Assembly (NCBI GenBank): GCA_900540785.1 | Contig: UQHF01000021.1 | Location: 5,478-69,477, forward strand | DNA from: an uncultured Blautia sp. | Lineage (GTDB): Bacteria > Bacillota > Clostridia > Lachnospirales > Lachnospiraceae | Reading direction: 5' to 3' | DNA length: 64,000 nt | The notes under the pieces: model-generated | Database searches by the model: none | What the model saw: the letters and a program-made list of their open reading frames with translations, nothing else | What the model was told of the DNA's origin: nothing | Program-made: the position numbers and the translations under genes | Shown here: positions 31,814 to 39,975 of the stretch, in pieces | Position numbering within the stretch: position 1 is the first letter of the stretch | How the letters are laid out: every line of letters starts with the position of its first letter

Positions 31814-33046
31814 TCACTGCTGCCTCAGCTTTTTCAGCACGTTCCTGATTTTCAGCGGATTTCCATAGTGAAGCGTTCCAAAACGGAACAGTTTTGCCGC
31901 CAGAATCCCCGTCACCACACAGGAACCTGCGAGAAGCACTCCTGATACCAGAATTTCCCACACATCCACACTTCCCATAGAAATGCGGATAAACATGGCG
32001 TTTCCAGAAGTGAACGGAATGAAGGAAGCAATCTTTGCAAGAAGTCCGTTGCAGTCAGAAAGACAGAACATTCCAATCAGGAAAGAAGCTACATATATAA
32101 ACGTAATGGTAGAGGAGCTTTTGCTTATATCCTCTGTTTTGGACACCATCGCGCCAAGTGCGCCATAAATAAAAGCATACAAAAGATAGCTTAAAATCCC
32201 GAATATAATAAAGGATACAAGTACCTTTCCCGGAATGTTGAAAAGAAAATCAAGCATTCCTCCCCACTTATCCTTAAACATATGATACGCTCCGAATCCA
32301 GCTCCGAGGATCAGTGTCATCTGCAGAATGCCTGCGATTGCTCCCGCGAGCACTTTTCCGAAAATCAGGCTGTTTGGATTTACACTTGTCACAAGAATCT
32401 CAATGGCACGGTTGCTTTTCTCTGTTGTGACTGCAACTGCGATCATCTGTCCATAGAAAAGGATCAGGAAGTAAAGGATAAACACAAGAATATAGGTGTA
32501 CATATAGTTTTTCGCGCTGTTCTTACCAAGAATTTCCGGCGTCACACTGATCTGCGTGTTTTCCAGAGATTCGATTTCCTCTTTTGAAATCCCTGCCTCG
32601 AGAAGCTTCTGTTCCTTAATCTCCTGAGCAACCGCTTCCTGGAAATCGTCTGATTTTCTGTCGCTCATTTCCATATCATTTACCACATAAGTGACGTCGC
32701 TGATGCCATTCAAAATAAATCCAGCCTCTATCTGTCCCTCTTTTACTGCCTTTTTAAGGGTATCTTCCTCCTCATATACCTTCCAGTCAGCCGGCATACG
32801 AAGAATCAGGCTGTCCAGATCTTTCACCTCGTCTGTTGCGGCGTAAATTCCAAGAGCGTCCAGATTTTCCTCTGCTTCCTTCTGCTCCTCCACCGGGTCT
32901 TTTTCTCCCAGAAGCCCCGGAATAAAAGTGGGCACAATGACAACGCCCGCCAGTAAAATGGCAAATACAACCGTTGTAATGATAAAGCTTTTATTTTTAA
33001 AGTAGTTATTCAGTTCGAATTTTAATACGGTCAAAAACTGTTTCAT
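31814..33046 (-). CDS. NatB-type ABC-2 permease
   Basis: 410 residues. The N-terminal membrane segment (FIITTVVFAILLAGVVIVPT) is followed by a soluble extracellular region of about 130 residues and five to six membrane segments in the C-terminal half, including ILVTSVNPNSLIFGKVLAGA, the typical ABC-2 gating segment of NatB/YhaP proteins. It starts in an ATGA overlap with the ATPase gene. NatAB transporters of bacilli export sodium or respond to membrane stress; the substrate here is not known. Confidence 0.88.
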   Translation of the reverse strand: MKQFLTVLKFELNNYFKNKSFIITTVVFAILLAGVVIVPTFIPGLLGEKDPVEEQKEAEENLDALGIYAATDEVKDLDSLILRMPADWKVYEEEDTLKKAVKEGQIEAGFILNGISDVTYVVNDMEMSDRKSDDFQEAVAQEIKEQKLLEAGISKEEIESLENTQISVTPEILGKNSAKNYMYTYILVFILYFLILFYGQMIAVAVTTEKSNRAIEILVTSVNPNSLIFGKVLAGAIAGILQMTLILGAGFGAYHMFKDKWGGMLDFLFNIPGKVLVSFIIFGILSYLLYAFIYGALGAMVSKTEDISKSSSTITFIYVASFLIGMFCLSDCNGLLAKIASFIPFTSGNAMFIRISMGSVDVWEILVSGVLLAGSCVVTGILAAKLFRFGTLHYGNPLKIRNVLKKLRQQ

Positions 33047-33960
33047 GCTTCGTCACCTGCCTTTTCCACAAATATATCATTAAGGGACGGTTCATATAAA
33101 CCGAAATATTCCAGATCTACGTCCTGCGCGAGAAGTCCTTCCAGAATTTCCTTCTTTCTGCCCGGCTCCTTTTCTCTGATGATCACTCTGTCCTTCTGCA
33201 CCTTTTCCACCTCAAGAAGATGGCGCATAGTATCAGAAAGGCGTCTGGAAAGCGCCTCCGGAGTCTCTTCAAGACTGGAAAGAACGAGCCTGTCTTTTCC
33301 AAACTCTCTCTTAATCTCTTTCAGATCTCCTCCGAGAACCACTTCCCCGTGATTTAAAATAGCAATCTCCTCGCAAAATTCCTCCACATAGCTCATCTGG
33401 TGGCTGGAAAAAATCACAAGCTTTCCTTTTTCAATCTGTTCCCTGATCACATCCTTTAAAATCTGGGAATTGACAGGGTCAAGCCCGGAAAAAGGCTCGT
33501 CCAGAATAATAATATCCGGCTCGCACACAAGGGTCTGGGCAAGCTGAACCTTCTGCTGATTTCCTTTGGAAAGCGTTTCAAGCTTCTGTTTTGCGTATTG
33601 AGAAACACCCATTCGCAAAAGCCAGCGCTCCGTACTTTCTTTTGCAGCTTTCTGGCTCAATCCACGGAGCATTCCCATATAAATAAGCTGCTCGCTCACC
33701 GTTTTTTTCGGGTAAAGTCCTCTCTCCTCCGGAAGATACCCTATCTGATATTCTTTTGGTACAAAAGGTTTCCCATCGAGAAATACCGATCCTTCTGTTG
33801 CCTTAAATACATCCATAAGAATACGGATCGTAGTTGTTTTTCCCGCGCCGTTTCTTCCAAGAAGTCCAAGGGCGCTTCCGCTTTTTACAGAAAAGGAAAT
33901 CCCATGAAGCACTTCCTTCTCCCCAAACGACTTTTTCAGATTCCTTACTTCCAGTTTCAT
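33043..33960 (-). CDS. NatA-type ABC transporter ATPase
   Basis: About 305 residues. Walker A LLGRNGAGKTTTIRI near residue 34, signature LSKGNQQKVQLAQTL near 130, Walker B IIILDEPFSGLDP near 152, and H-loop FSSHQM. The C-terminal 90 residues form the extra domain typical of NatA/CcmA-type ATPases. The ATG at 33960 has GGAGG six bases upstream. It is the third gene of the XRE - DUF3169 - NatA - NatB operon. Confidence 0.93.
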   Translation of the reverse strand: MKLEVRNLKKSFGEKEVLHGISFSVKSGSALGLLGRNGAGKTTTIRILMDVFKATEGSVFLDGKPFVPKEYQIGYLPEERGLYPKKTVSEQLIYMGMLRGLSQKAAKESTERWLLRMGVSQYAKQKLETLSKGNQQKVQLAQTLVCEPDIIILDEPFSGLDPVNSQILKDVIREQIEKGKLVIFSSHQMSYVEEFCEEIAILNHGEVVLGGDLKEIKREFGKDRLVLSSLEETPEALSRRLSDTMRHLLEVEKVQKDRVIIREKEPGRKKEILEGLLAQDVDLEYFGLYEPSLNDIFVEKAGDEA

Positions 33961-33971
33961 ACAATTCCTCC

Positions 33972-34760
33972 CTAATCTCTGTTCAGTTTTCTTTTTCTGC
34001 TCACTGTGCAGAAATAACAGTATGCAGATACCATAGCGATCCACAGAAATCCCACCACAAATATGGCAAGAAGCCCTGTATCATAAAGCAGATGCCCAAG
34101 CATTGTAACTACTATGAGAAACGGCATCAGAACTGACATAAAACAGTACGTCCTGTAGCTGCTCTGATAAATCAGAGTTTTTTCCGCCTCATCACAGCTT
34201 TCCAGCCATTGCTTCTGAAATTTCATGGAAGTGGGATCGCCTTTTTTTGTTGGCTCCATCTTCTGTATCAGTTTTACATACCGCACCTGCCAGAAGCCCT
34301 GGTAAAAGCAGCCTGCAATTAAAAGTACGGCGCCTGCAAGAACTATGATTTCTTTATTGTCCGGATTTCTGGAAAAATCTGAATACCAAAGAGCCACAAG
34401 AATGATTCCTGCCACAATGGCAACCTGACTTCCAATAATTCCAACAGACCCGGCTTTCTCAATTTTATATTCCAGAAGATCTGCTTCTTCGTCTTCTGCT
34501 TCTTCCAGAAGAACAGACAGTTTTTTCATTCTGGAAAGAGAAGCCTCACCCAGAATCACAGCCATTCCAACATCAAGAGCCATCAGGAGAATCATATTTT
34601 TCCCTATGCCTCTTAAAATTATATCTCCCGCCGCTGTCACTCCGCCGGAAATATAATCTCCAATCATACTGAACGCCGCACCTGCAACAGCACCTCCTCC
34701 TGTAAACAGAAGAAACAGCAAAGCATAATGCAGATATGTATGTTTCTTATTCTTTTCCAT
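33972..34760 (-). CDS. DUF3169-like membrane protein
   Basis: About 262 residues with six membrane segments, among them YALLFLLFTGGGAVAGAAFS, NMILLMALDVGMAVILGE, GSQVAIVAGIILVALWYS, IIVLAGAVLLIAGCFY, FMSVLMPFLIVVTMLGHLLY and LLAIFVVGFLWIAMVSAYCY. DUF3169 proteins accompany XRE regulators and NatA-type ATPases in Firmicutes; their role is unknown. The ATG at 34760 overlaps the XRE stop by 14 bases and has GGAGG six bases upstream. Its link to the regulator suggests it may sense membrane state. Confidence 0.8.
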   Translation of the reverse strand: MEKNKKHTYLHYALLFLLFTGGGAVAGAAFSMIGDYISGGVTAAGDIILRGIGKNMILLMALDVGMAVILGEASLSRMKKLSVLLEEAEDEEADLLEYKIEKAGSVGIIGSQVAIVAGIILVALWYSDFSRNPDNKEIIVLAGAVLLIAGCFYQGFWQVRYVKLIQKMEPTKKGDPTSMKFQKQWLESCDEAEKTLIYQSSYRTYCFMSVLMPFLIVVTMLGHLLYDTGLLAIFVVGFLWIAMVSAYCYFCTVSRKRKLNRD

Positions 34761-34968
34761 TTTGTTCCTCCTCAACGTAAGTAAAAATATCTTCCACCGT
34801 TACCTGACAGATTTTTGCAAGCTTCAGCGCCAGAGTGACAGACGGAGAATAATCTCCTCTTTCAATCAGGCTGATCGTCTGTCTGGATACGTCTACAAGC
34901 TTTCCCATCTCTGACTGATTGATTCCAAGATGCGCCCTGTACTCCTTTAAACGATTTTCCAGTGGCAT
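34747..34968 (-). CDS. XRE-family regulator of the NatAB-type operon
   Basis: 73 residues, almost entirely a Cro/CI helix-turn-helix: LGINQSEMGKLVDVSRQTIS, then LIERGDYSPSVTLALKLAKI, with a short acidic tail. It is the first gene of the operon and probably binds the TTGTCA half-sites at 35004-35064. Its ribosome site is an 11-G tract four bases before the ATG, so its synthesis may vary with tract length. Confidence 0.92.
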   Translation of the reverse strand: MPLENRLKEYRAHLGINQSEMGKLVDVSRQTISLIERGDYSPSVTLALKLAKICQVTVEDIFTYVEEEQNGKE

Positions 34969-34972
34969 TTTA

Positions 34973-34983
34973 CCCCCCCCCCC
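34973..34983 (-). promoter_or_regulatory. G11 homopolymer as ribosome-binding site
   Basis: Eleven consecutive C on the plus strand give G11 on the mRNA, four bases before the XRE start codon. No other Shine-Dalgarno sequence is present. Slipped-strand changes in its length would alter spacing and might switch translation of the regulator. Confidence 0.7.
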
Positions 34984-35003
34984 TCAAAAAATGACTTATT
35001 TTC

Positions 35004-35064
35004 TTGTCAGATTGACAACTTTTCTTGTCACACTCATTTTATCATTGACAACTTTCTTTGTCAA
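35004..35064 (-). promoter_or_regulatory. Promoter and TTGTCA operator cluster of the XRE operon
   Basis: On the minus strand TTGACA (35059-35064) and TAAAAT (35036-35041) are 17 bases apart. TTGTCA or its complement occurs five times; 35004-35018 is the perfect palindrome TTGTCA-GAT-TGACAA, others are at 35025, 35046 and 35058. They flank and overlap the promoter, as expected for autorepression. Confidence 0.8.
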
Positions 35065-35081
35065 CAACTTTGTTTTCCAAC

Positions 35082-36482
35082 TCATATTTTACCGGAGTCT
35101 CCTCTGTTATTTTCCAGTACAAGCCGGCTGTCGCAGCCTCCCGTTTCCCTTCTTATAAACTGCATTTCTCCTCCATGTGCAGCCGCAATCTGCCCTGCAA
35201 GACGAAGCCCCATAATATGGACGCTCTCCTCCGCCTCACTTCCTTTCCCTTCCAGTATATCTGCAATTTTTCCCGGAATACCCGGACCGGAATCCCGGAT
35301 TTCATAACATACGCTTCTCTCCTGTATTTTTAAAGTTGCTTGAATCCGACACCCGGAAGGATTGTGTCGGATACTGTTTCCCAGAAGATTTCGAAGGGCG
35401 CGCTTCCAGAGTCCCTGATCTCCTGTAAGCCTTACCTGCTCTCCTTCCTCCGTGACGATCACATCGATTTCATAATTCTGTTCCAGCCCTTCATTATAAA
35501 ACTCCGCCACACATTCCCGCAGAAGAATCGCCGGGGCAAACTCCGTTTTGTGAAGCGGCTGGGCGTGATAAGCAAGCTTTGAAGTTAAGTTCAAATCCTG
35601 AATCAGCTGCCGGATCACAAGACTCTGGCGGCAGATCATCTCCGCCTTCTTTTTTTCCTCCGCTCCAAGAATCTCTTCCCTGGAAAGCTCATCCGAGTAA
35701 CCCATAATCAGAGCAAGCGGCGTCCTGATGTCATGGGAAACGCCTGCGATCCACTCGGTTCTCGCCCTGTCTCTCTGCTCCAGCTTCTCCTTTTGTTTCT
35801 GCAAAATGCCGGAAGTTCTGTTCAGCTTCCCTGCAATCTCCGACGCGATTCCCTTTTCCCTGATCTGTACCGGCTCCTGTCTGGAAAGCCGGTCAATGCC
35901 CTCTCCTACAGGCTTTAAGGCTTTATAAAAACGCCAGCCCAAAACAATAATCAAGAGAATGATTACAGAAGCATTCAGAAAAAGCCCGCATTTTATATAA
36001 ACAGGAATCTTATCGATTTCCGCAATCCGAAACTCCCAGGAATATTTTGAATACATATTTTTCGGAGCTGCAAAAACAAAGAGATTTTCCCCCTTCTCCC
36101 ATACGCGGACCGGATAATCGCAGATATACCATCTGGAAAATGACGCCACATCAGCAAGGCTGTACGACAGGGGAATTTCCGCCGGAAGATCCCAGCTCCA
36201 GATTACCTCTCCCTCCGGGTTGATCGCCATCGCCCACTGAAATTCTGACTCTTCTGAAAGGGCAGTAATCCCCCGTTCGGACATGACCGCTTTTCCATTT
36301 TCCACAGAAAGCTCTTCGCAGATCTCTTCCATGCTTGCCCGCACCCCTTCTGTCTCTCCCCACTCCTTCGCACCTTTATATCCCCAGTATAAAAAAGCGG
36401 CTCCGTTCGCAAAAATCAGTGTAAAGATAATCAGCCCTGCCGTAATGCAGTATCTCCTTATAATTTTCATCATGCTCTTCAT
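35082..36482 (-). CDS. Sensor histidine kinase of lantibiotic-response system
   Basis: About 466 residues. Two membrane segments (near 10-30 and 150-170) enclose an extracellular sensor of about 115 residues. Phospho-acceptor motif EWIAGVSHDIRTPLALIMGY, N-box NLLGNSIRHN, and the G-box GLRLAGQIAAAHGGEM where the usual GLGL is altered to GLRL. The start at 36482 overlaps the regulator stop as ATGA. A divergent lantibiotic-type ABC transporter follows, as in the CprRK-CprABC system of Clostridioides difficile and related resistance modules. Confidence 0.88.
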   Translation of the reverse strand: MKSMMKIIRRYCITAGLIIFTLIFANGAAFLYWGYKGAKEWGETEGVRASMEEICEELSVENGKAVMSERGITALSEESEFQWAMAINPEGEVIWSWDLPAEIPLSYSLADVASFSRWYICDYPVRVWEKGENLFVFAAPKNMYSKYSWEFRIAEIDKIPVYIKCGLFLNASVIILLIIVLGWRFYKALKPVGEGIDRLSRQEPVQIREKGIASEIAGKLNRTSGILQKQKEKLEQRDRARTEWIAGVSHDIRTPLALIMGYSDELSREEILGAEEKKKAEMICRQSLVIRQLIQDLNLTSKLAYHAQPLHKTEFAPAILLRECVAEFYNEGLEQNYEIDVIVTEEGEQVRLTGDQGLWKRALRNLLGNSIRHNPSGCRIQATLKIQERSVCYEIRDSGPGIPGKIADILEGKGSEAEESVHIMGLRLAGQIAAAHGGEMQFIRRETGGCDSRLVLENNRGDSGKI

Positions 36483-37198
36483 GATTTTTTCCCTGCCTCC
36501 TCTGCACTTAACCGATACCCCAGGCCACGGACTGTAAGAATCCATTTTGGACTTGAAGGCTCCTCCTCAATTTTTTCCCGGAGATGGCGGATATGAACCA
36601 TCAGCGTATTTTCATATCCGTAATAAGAATCTCCCCAGGCTGCGTAACAGAGCGCGTCAAACGTCACGATTTTCCCTCTGTTTTCGTAAAGCTTTTTCAG
36701 AAGAGCCAGTTCTTTTGCTGTAAAAAATGTCTCCTCCCCATGAAAGCTTACAGAAGCCCTGTCAAAATCTACAATCCGCTCTCCAAGGCGAAGAGCTGTT
36801 TCCTCTTTTTCCCCGGAAAACTGATACGCCCTCTTTAAAATAGCTCCTACTCTTAAAATCAGCTCCTGTGGAAGAAACGGCTTTGTAATATAATCGTCTG
36901 CTCCCAGTCCAAGCCCGAAAAGCCGGTCCTGATCTTCGTCTTTTGCAGAGAGAAATAAAATGGGAACACTGGAAATTTCCCTCATTTTACAAAAAAGTGA
37001 AAAACCATCTCCGTCCGGGAGCATCACATCAAGAATGACAAGCTCAGGCTTTTCTTCCTTAAAAACCCGAAATCCTTCTGCTACAGAATGTGCCCAAACT
37101 ACATTTTTATATCCGCTCTGTTCCAGAATGCGGCGTATCATGACAACAAGTTCCTGATTATCGTCCACCATTAATATTTTCCTGTCATATATATTCAT
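36479..37198 (-). CDS. OmpR-family response regulator of lantibiotic-response system
   Basis: About 239 residues. Receiver domain with VDDNQE, phospho-acceptor in VILDVMLPDGDGFSLF, and ITKPFLP; C-terminal winged helix with NTLMVHIRHLREKIEEEPSS. The ATG at 37198 has AGAAGGAA upstream. It is divergent from the ABC operon and likely binds the direct repeats at 37277-37298, which stand just before a promoter with a poor -35. Confidence 0.92.
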   Translation of the reverse strand: MNIYDRKILMVDDNQELVVMIRRILEQSGYKNVVWAHSVAEGFRVFKEEKPELVILDVMLPDGDGFSLFCKMREISSVPILFLSAKDEDQDRLFGLGLGADDYITKPFLPQELILRVGAILKRAYQFSGEKEETALRLGERIVDFDRASVSFHGEETFFTAKELALLKKLYENRGKIVTFDALCYAAWGDSYYGYENTLMVHIRHLREKIEEEPSSPKWILTVRGLGYRLSAEEAGKKS

Positions 37199-37276
37199 AG
37201 AATTTTCCTTCTTTCTCTTTGTATTTATTCCTATTATAAAAAACTTTTCTTCTGATTTCATCTTTTCCTGAAAAAT

Positions 37277-37330
37277 TTAAGGAAAACATAAGGAAGGATT
37301 AAGTCTGAACTAATCTTCCCCTGCTATACT
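37277..37330 (+). promoter_or_regulatory. Likely activator-dependent promoter of the ABC operon
   Basis: A -10 TATACT (37325-37330) has no recognisable -35 at 17 bases. Upstream, TTAAGGAAAAC and ATAAGGAAGGA (37277-37298) are direct repeats with 11-base period, typical of OmpR-family binding. Confidence 0.6.
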
Positions 37331-37362
37331 TCCTGTATCAAAACAAAGAGGAGGAAACAGTT

Positions 37363-38277
37363 ATGGGAACTGTCATTACAACAGATTCACTGACAAAAAA
37401 ATATGGTAAAAAAGATGTGGTAAAAGATCTGGATCTACGGGTTCCGGGAGGCAGCATCTACGGGTTTCTCGGTCCTAACGGCGCCGGAAAATCCACAACT
37501 ATGAAAATGATCCTCGGTCTTATCAAACCGTCAAAAGGAGAAATCACAGTTCTTGGGAAAGAGGTAAACGAAAAGAACCGGCTTTCTGTTTTGCGAAACA
37601 CCGGCTCCTTAATTGAGTCTCCTTCCTATTACGGACATTTAAGCGGAGTGGAAAATCTTGAAATCATCTGCACCTTAAAAAATGTTCCTACATCTGAAAT
37701 CCAGCGTGTTTTAAAGATTGTCCGCATGGAAAAACAGAAGGACAAAAAGGTTTCCCAGTATTCTCTTGGAATGAAACAGCGTCTCGGACTTGCTGCCGCT
37801 CTTCTTGGAAATCCGAAAGTTCTTCTTCTGGACGAGCCCACAAACGGTCTTGACCCTGCCGGAATCCAGGAAATGCGTGAGCTTGTCTGCTCTCTTCCAA
37901 AACAGTATGGTATGACAGTCCTTGTGTCCAGCCATCTTTTAAGTGAAATTGACCAGATGGCAACTCATGTGGGAATCATCAACCAGGGAGAACTTATCTT
38001 TCAGGACAGCTTATCTGCGCTTCACAAACACAGCCGCTCCCGATTGATCCTCACAACAGACAATGACACTGCTGCTCTTTCTGTTCTTTTAAGCTTCGGG
38101 CTTTCCGCCTCTTTCGAGGGAAAAAACCTTTGCTTAAAGGCAACCGACAATGCAACGGTAATTAAAGCTGTAAACGTCCTTGTACAGTCCGGCATCGGCA
38201 TTCTCCGCCTGAACGAACAGCAGATGAGCCTGGAAGACATCTTCCTTCAATTAATCGGAAAGCAGGTGAGCTTATGA
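37363..38277 (+). CDS. Lantibiotic-protection ABC transporter ATPase
   Basis: 304 residues. Walker A FLGPNGAGKSTTMKM near residue 39, signature YSLGMKQRLGLAAAL near 137, Walker B VLLLDEPTNGLDPAG near 157, H-loop VSSHLLSEI. It belongs to the BcrA/CprA/LanF group that protects against antimicrobial peptides such as lantibiotics and bacitracin. GAGGAGG lies seven bases upstream. It ends in an ATGA overlap with the first permease gene. Confidence 0.92.
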   Translation: MGTVITTDSLTKKYGKKDVVKDLDLRVPGGSIYGFLGPNGAGKSTTMKMILGLIKPSKGEITVLGKEVNEKNRLSVLRNTGSLIESPSYYGHLSGVENLEIICTLKNVPTSEIQRVLKIVRMEKQKDKKVSQYSLGMKQRLGLAAALLGNPKVLLLDEPTNGLDPAGIQEMRELVCSLPKQYGMTVLVSSHLLSEIDQMATHVGIINQGELIFQDSLSALHKHSRSRLILTTDNDTAALSVLLSFGLSASFEGKNLCLKATDNATVIKAVNVLVQSGIGILRLNEQQMSLEDIFLQLIGKQVSL

Positions 38278-39032
38278 ACCTTTCCCGTGAATTAAAAGCA
38301 GAGTCCATGAAGCAAAAAGGGAAACGAAATATTCTGGTTCCTCTCGCCTTCCTTACGCTTTTATTTTTCTGGACTTTATTTCTTTTAAAAGGAATCAAAC
38401 CGGAGGAGCTTCCCTTTGGATATTCTTCTTTGTTGTATCAGTATCCTGTTATGAATGCCATTTTGGTTCCCCTTATGGTTTCTGTTGTGGCAAGCCGGAT
38501 CTGTGATATGGAAGTAAAGGGGGATACCATGAAAATCCTGTTCACTGTTGAAAAACGAGGGCATTTTTTTGACTGTAAATTTCTTATGGGAATGAAATAC
38601 CTTATCCTGTTTTTTGCAGGACAGACTGCACTGATTCCTCTGTCAGGAAAACTTTTTGGCTTTACCCAGAAAATCCCGTGGAAACATCTCCTTCTGTTTT
38701 TTATCAGCGGACTTTCTGTGGCAGCTGCTCTTCTTCTCCTGCAGGAAATGTTATCTCTGTTTTCCCGCAGCCAGATCCTTCCCCTTGTGGTAGGACTTGC
38801 AGGTTCTTTTCTGGGGCTGTTCTCCATGTTTTTCCCGGCAAATATTATGCGCCTTGTGCTCTGGAGTTATTTTGCAGTCTTTTCCACGATGGGATTAAAC
38901 TGGGACAAAACCACCAGGATTTCCACCTATTACGAAATTCCCTTCCCGTTTTCCACATTTTTGCTGTTTCTTGTATTCTGTACTGCTGCCTTTTTTCTGT
39001 GCAGAACCATAATTCAAAAAAAGGAGGTTTGA
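38274..39032 (+). CDS. Lantibiotic ABC permease, MutE/EpiE-like
   Basis: 252 residues with six membrane segments, for example NILVPLAFLTLLFFWTLFLL and HLLLFFISGLSVAAALLLLQ. The layout MLNLSRELKAESMKQKGK-like N-terminus followed by a first membrane segment is typical of the ABC-2 permeases of LanFEG/CprABC systems. It starts in an ATGA overlap with the ATPase and is followed three bases later by the second permease, consistent with a two-permease transporter. Confidence 0.85.
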   Translation: MNLSRELKAESMKQKGKRNILVPLAFLTLLFFWTLFLLKGIKPEELPFGYSSLLYQYPVMNAILVPLMVSVVASRICDMEVKGDTMKILFTVEKRGHFFDCKFLMGMKYLILFFAGQTALIPLSGKLFGFTQKIPWKHLLLFFISGLSVAAALLLLQEMLSLFSRSQILPLVVGLAGSFLGLFSMFFPANIMRLVLWSYFAVFSTMGLNWDKTTRISTYYEIPFPFSTFLLFLVFCTAAFFLCRTIIQKKEV

Positions 39033-39035
39033 ACC

Positions 39036-39767
39036 ATGCTGATTCGATGTATCCGGGCAGAAAATAAAAAATTAAGACATTCCATTATTTTCTTTGCCTG
39101 CATTTTTATCCCTGTGATCCCTGCCATTATGGGCGGTTTTAATTATACCCAGAATACCGGTATTCTCACAGAAGAGTGGTATTCCCTGTGGACGCAGGTA
39201 ACTTTGTTTTATGCAAACTTTTTTTACGCGCCCCTCATTGCTCTTTACTGTTCTTATTTGTGGAGAATGGAGCACCTTCACAATAACTGGAATGTGCTGA
39301 TGACTGCGCCTGTTCCTGTCTCTTCTGTTTACTTTGGGAAACTTGCCATTATTTTCAAGGTCACGTTGTTCACTCAGCTATGGATCGACGTTCTCTACCT
39401 GATCACAGGAAAGCTTGTTGGCTTTTCCGGATTTCCGCCTTTTGAAATCCTTACCTGGCTTCTTCGCGGAACCCTGGCAGCCATCGCCATTGGTGCTTTG
39501 CAGCTTCTCCTTTCCATGATCATCAGAAGCTTTTCCATTCCCATCGGTATTGCCCTTCTCGGAAGTATTATAGGATTTCTTTTCAGCAGCAAGGGATTTG
39601 GATATTTCTTCCCTTATGCCCTTATGCTTATGGGAATGAACTCAAACAAGACGGAAGACAGCCTTCAGGGCGGACTGCTGCCTTTCCTCTTATCTACTGT
39701 GATTTTCTTTTTCCTTTTCTCAGCGTGCAGTATTTATATCCTGAAAAAAAGAGACGTGCGGGCGTAA
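39036..39767 (+). CDS. Lantibiotic ABC permease, MutG-like
   Basis: 243 residues with six membrane segments, such as SIIFFACIFIPVIPAIMGGF, FSIPIGIALLGSIIGFLFSS and FLLSTVIFFFLFSACSIYIL. Residues HLHNNWNVLMTAPVPVSSVY resemble the conserved segment of MutG/LanG-type permeases. It ends the three-gene transporter operon and a hairpin overlaps its stop codon. Confidence 0.85.
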   Translation: MLIRCIRAENKKLRHSIIFFACIFIPVIPAIMGGFNYTQNTGILTEEWYSLWTQVTLFYANFFYAPLIALYCSYLWRMEHLHNNWNVLMTAPVPVSSVYFGKLAIIFKVTLFTQLWIDVLYLITGKLVGFSGFPPFEILTWLLRGTLAAIAIGALQLLLSMIIRSFSIPIGIALLGSIIGFLFSSKGFGYFFPYALMLMGMNSNKTEDSLQGGLLPFLLSTVIFFFLFSACSIYILKKRDVRA

Positions 39768-39778
39768 TGTACCCGCAC
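39756..39778. terminator. Hairpin at the convergence of the ABC and feo operons
   Basis: GTGCGGG (39756-39762) pairs with CCCGCAC (39772-39778), overlapping the last codons of the permease and lying 12 bases beyond the Cys-rich gene stop. No strong T-run follows. Confidence 0.6.
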
Positions 39779-39790
39779 ATCTCCTTTGCT

Positions 39791-39952
39791 CTACTCTTGA
39801 TGTTTTTCCGAAGAAACGCTTCCGCATCCGGAGCAGTTTCCACCACAGCTGCAGCCGCAGCACCCGCCCCCTTCTTTTTTCTTTTTGTGCATACGATAAA
39901 GAACAAATCCACCGTATCCAAATATAACCGCAAGAATCAAAATATTTATCAT
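39791..39952 (-). CDS. FeoB-associated Cys-rich membrane protein
   Basis: 53 residues, short but clear. One membrane helix (INILILAVIFGYGGFVLYRM) is followed by a basic stretch (HKKKKEGG) and a cysteine cluster CCGCSCGGNCSGCG. This is the small FeoB-associated Cys-rich protein found behind feoB in many anaerobes, thought to sit at the membrane with FeoB and assist ferrous iron passage. The gene starts 24 bases after the feoB stop. Several frames overlap it, but only this one has the family pattern. Confidence 0.93.
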   Translation of the reverse strand: MINILILAVIFGYGGFVLYRMHKKKKEGGGCCGCSCGGNCSGCGSVSSEKHQE

Positions 39953-39975
39953 TCTCTTTCACCGTCTTTCTGTTT

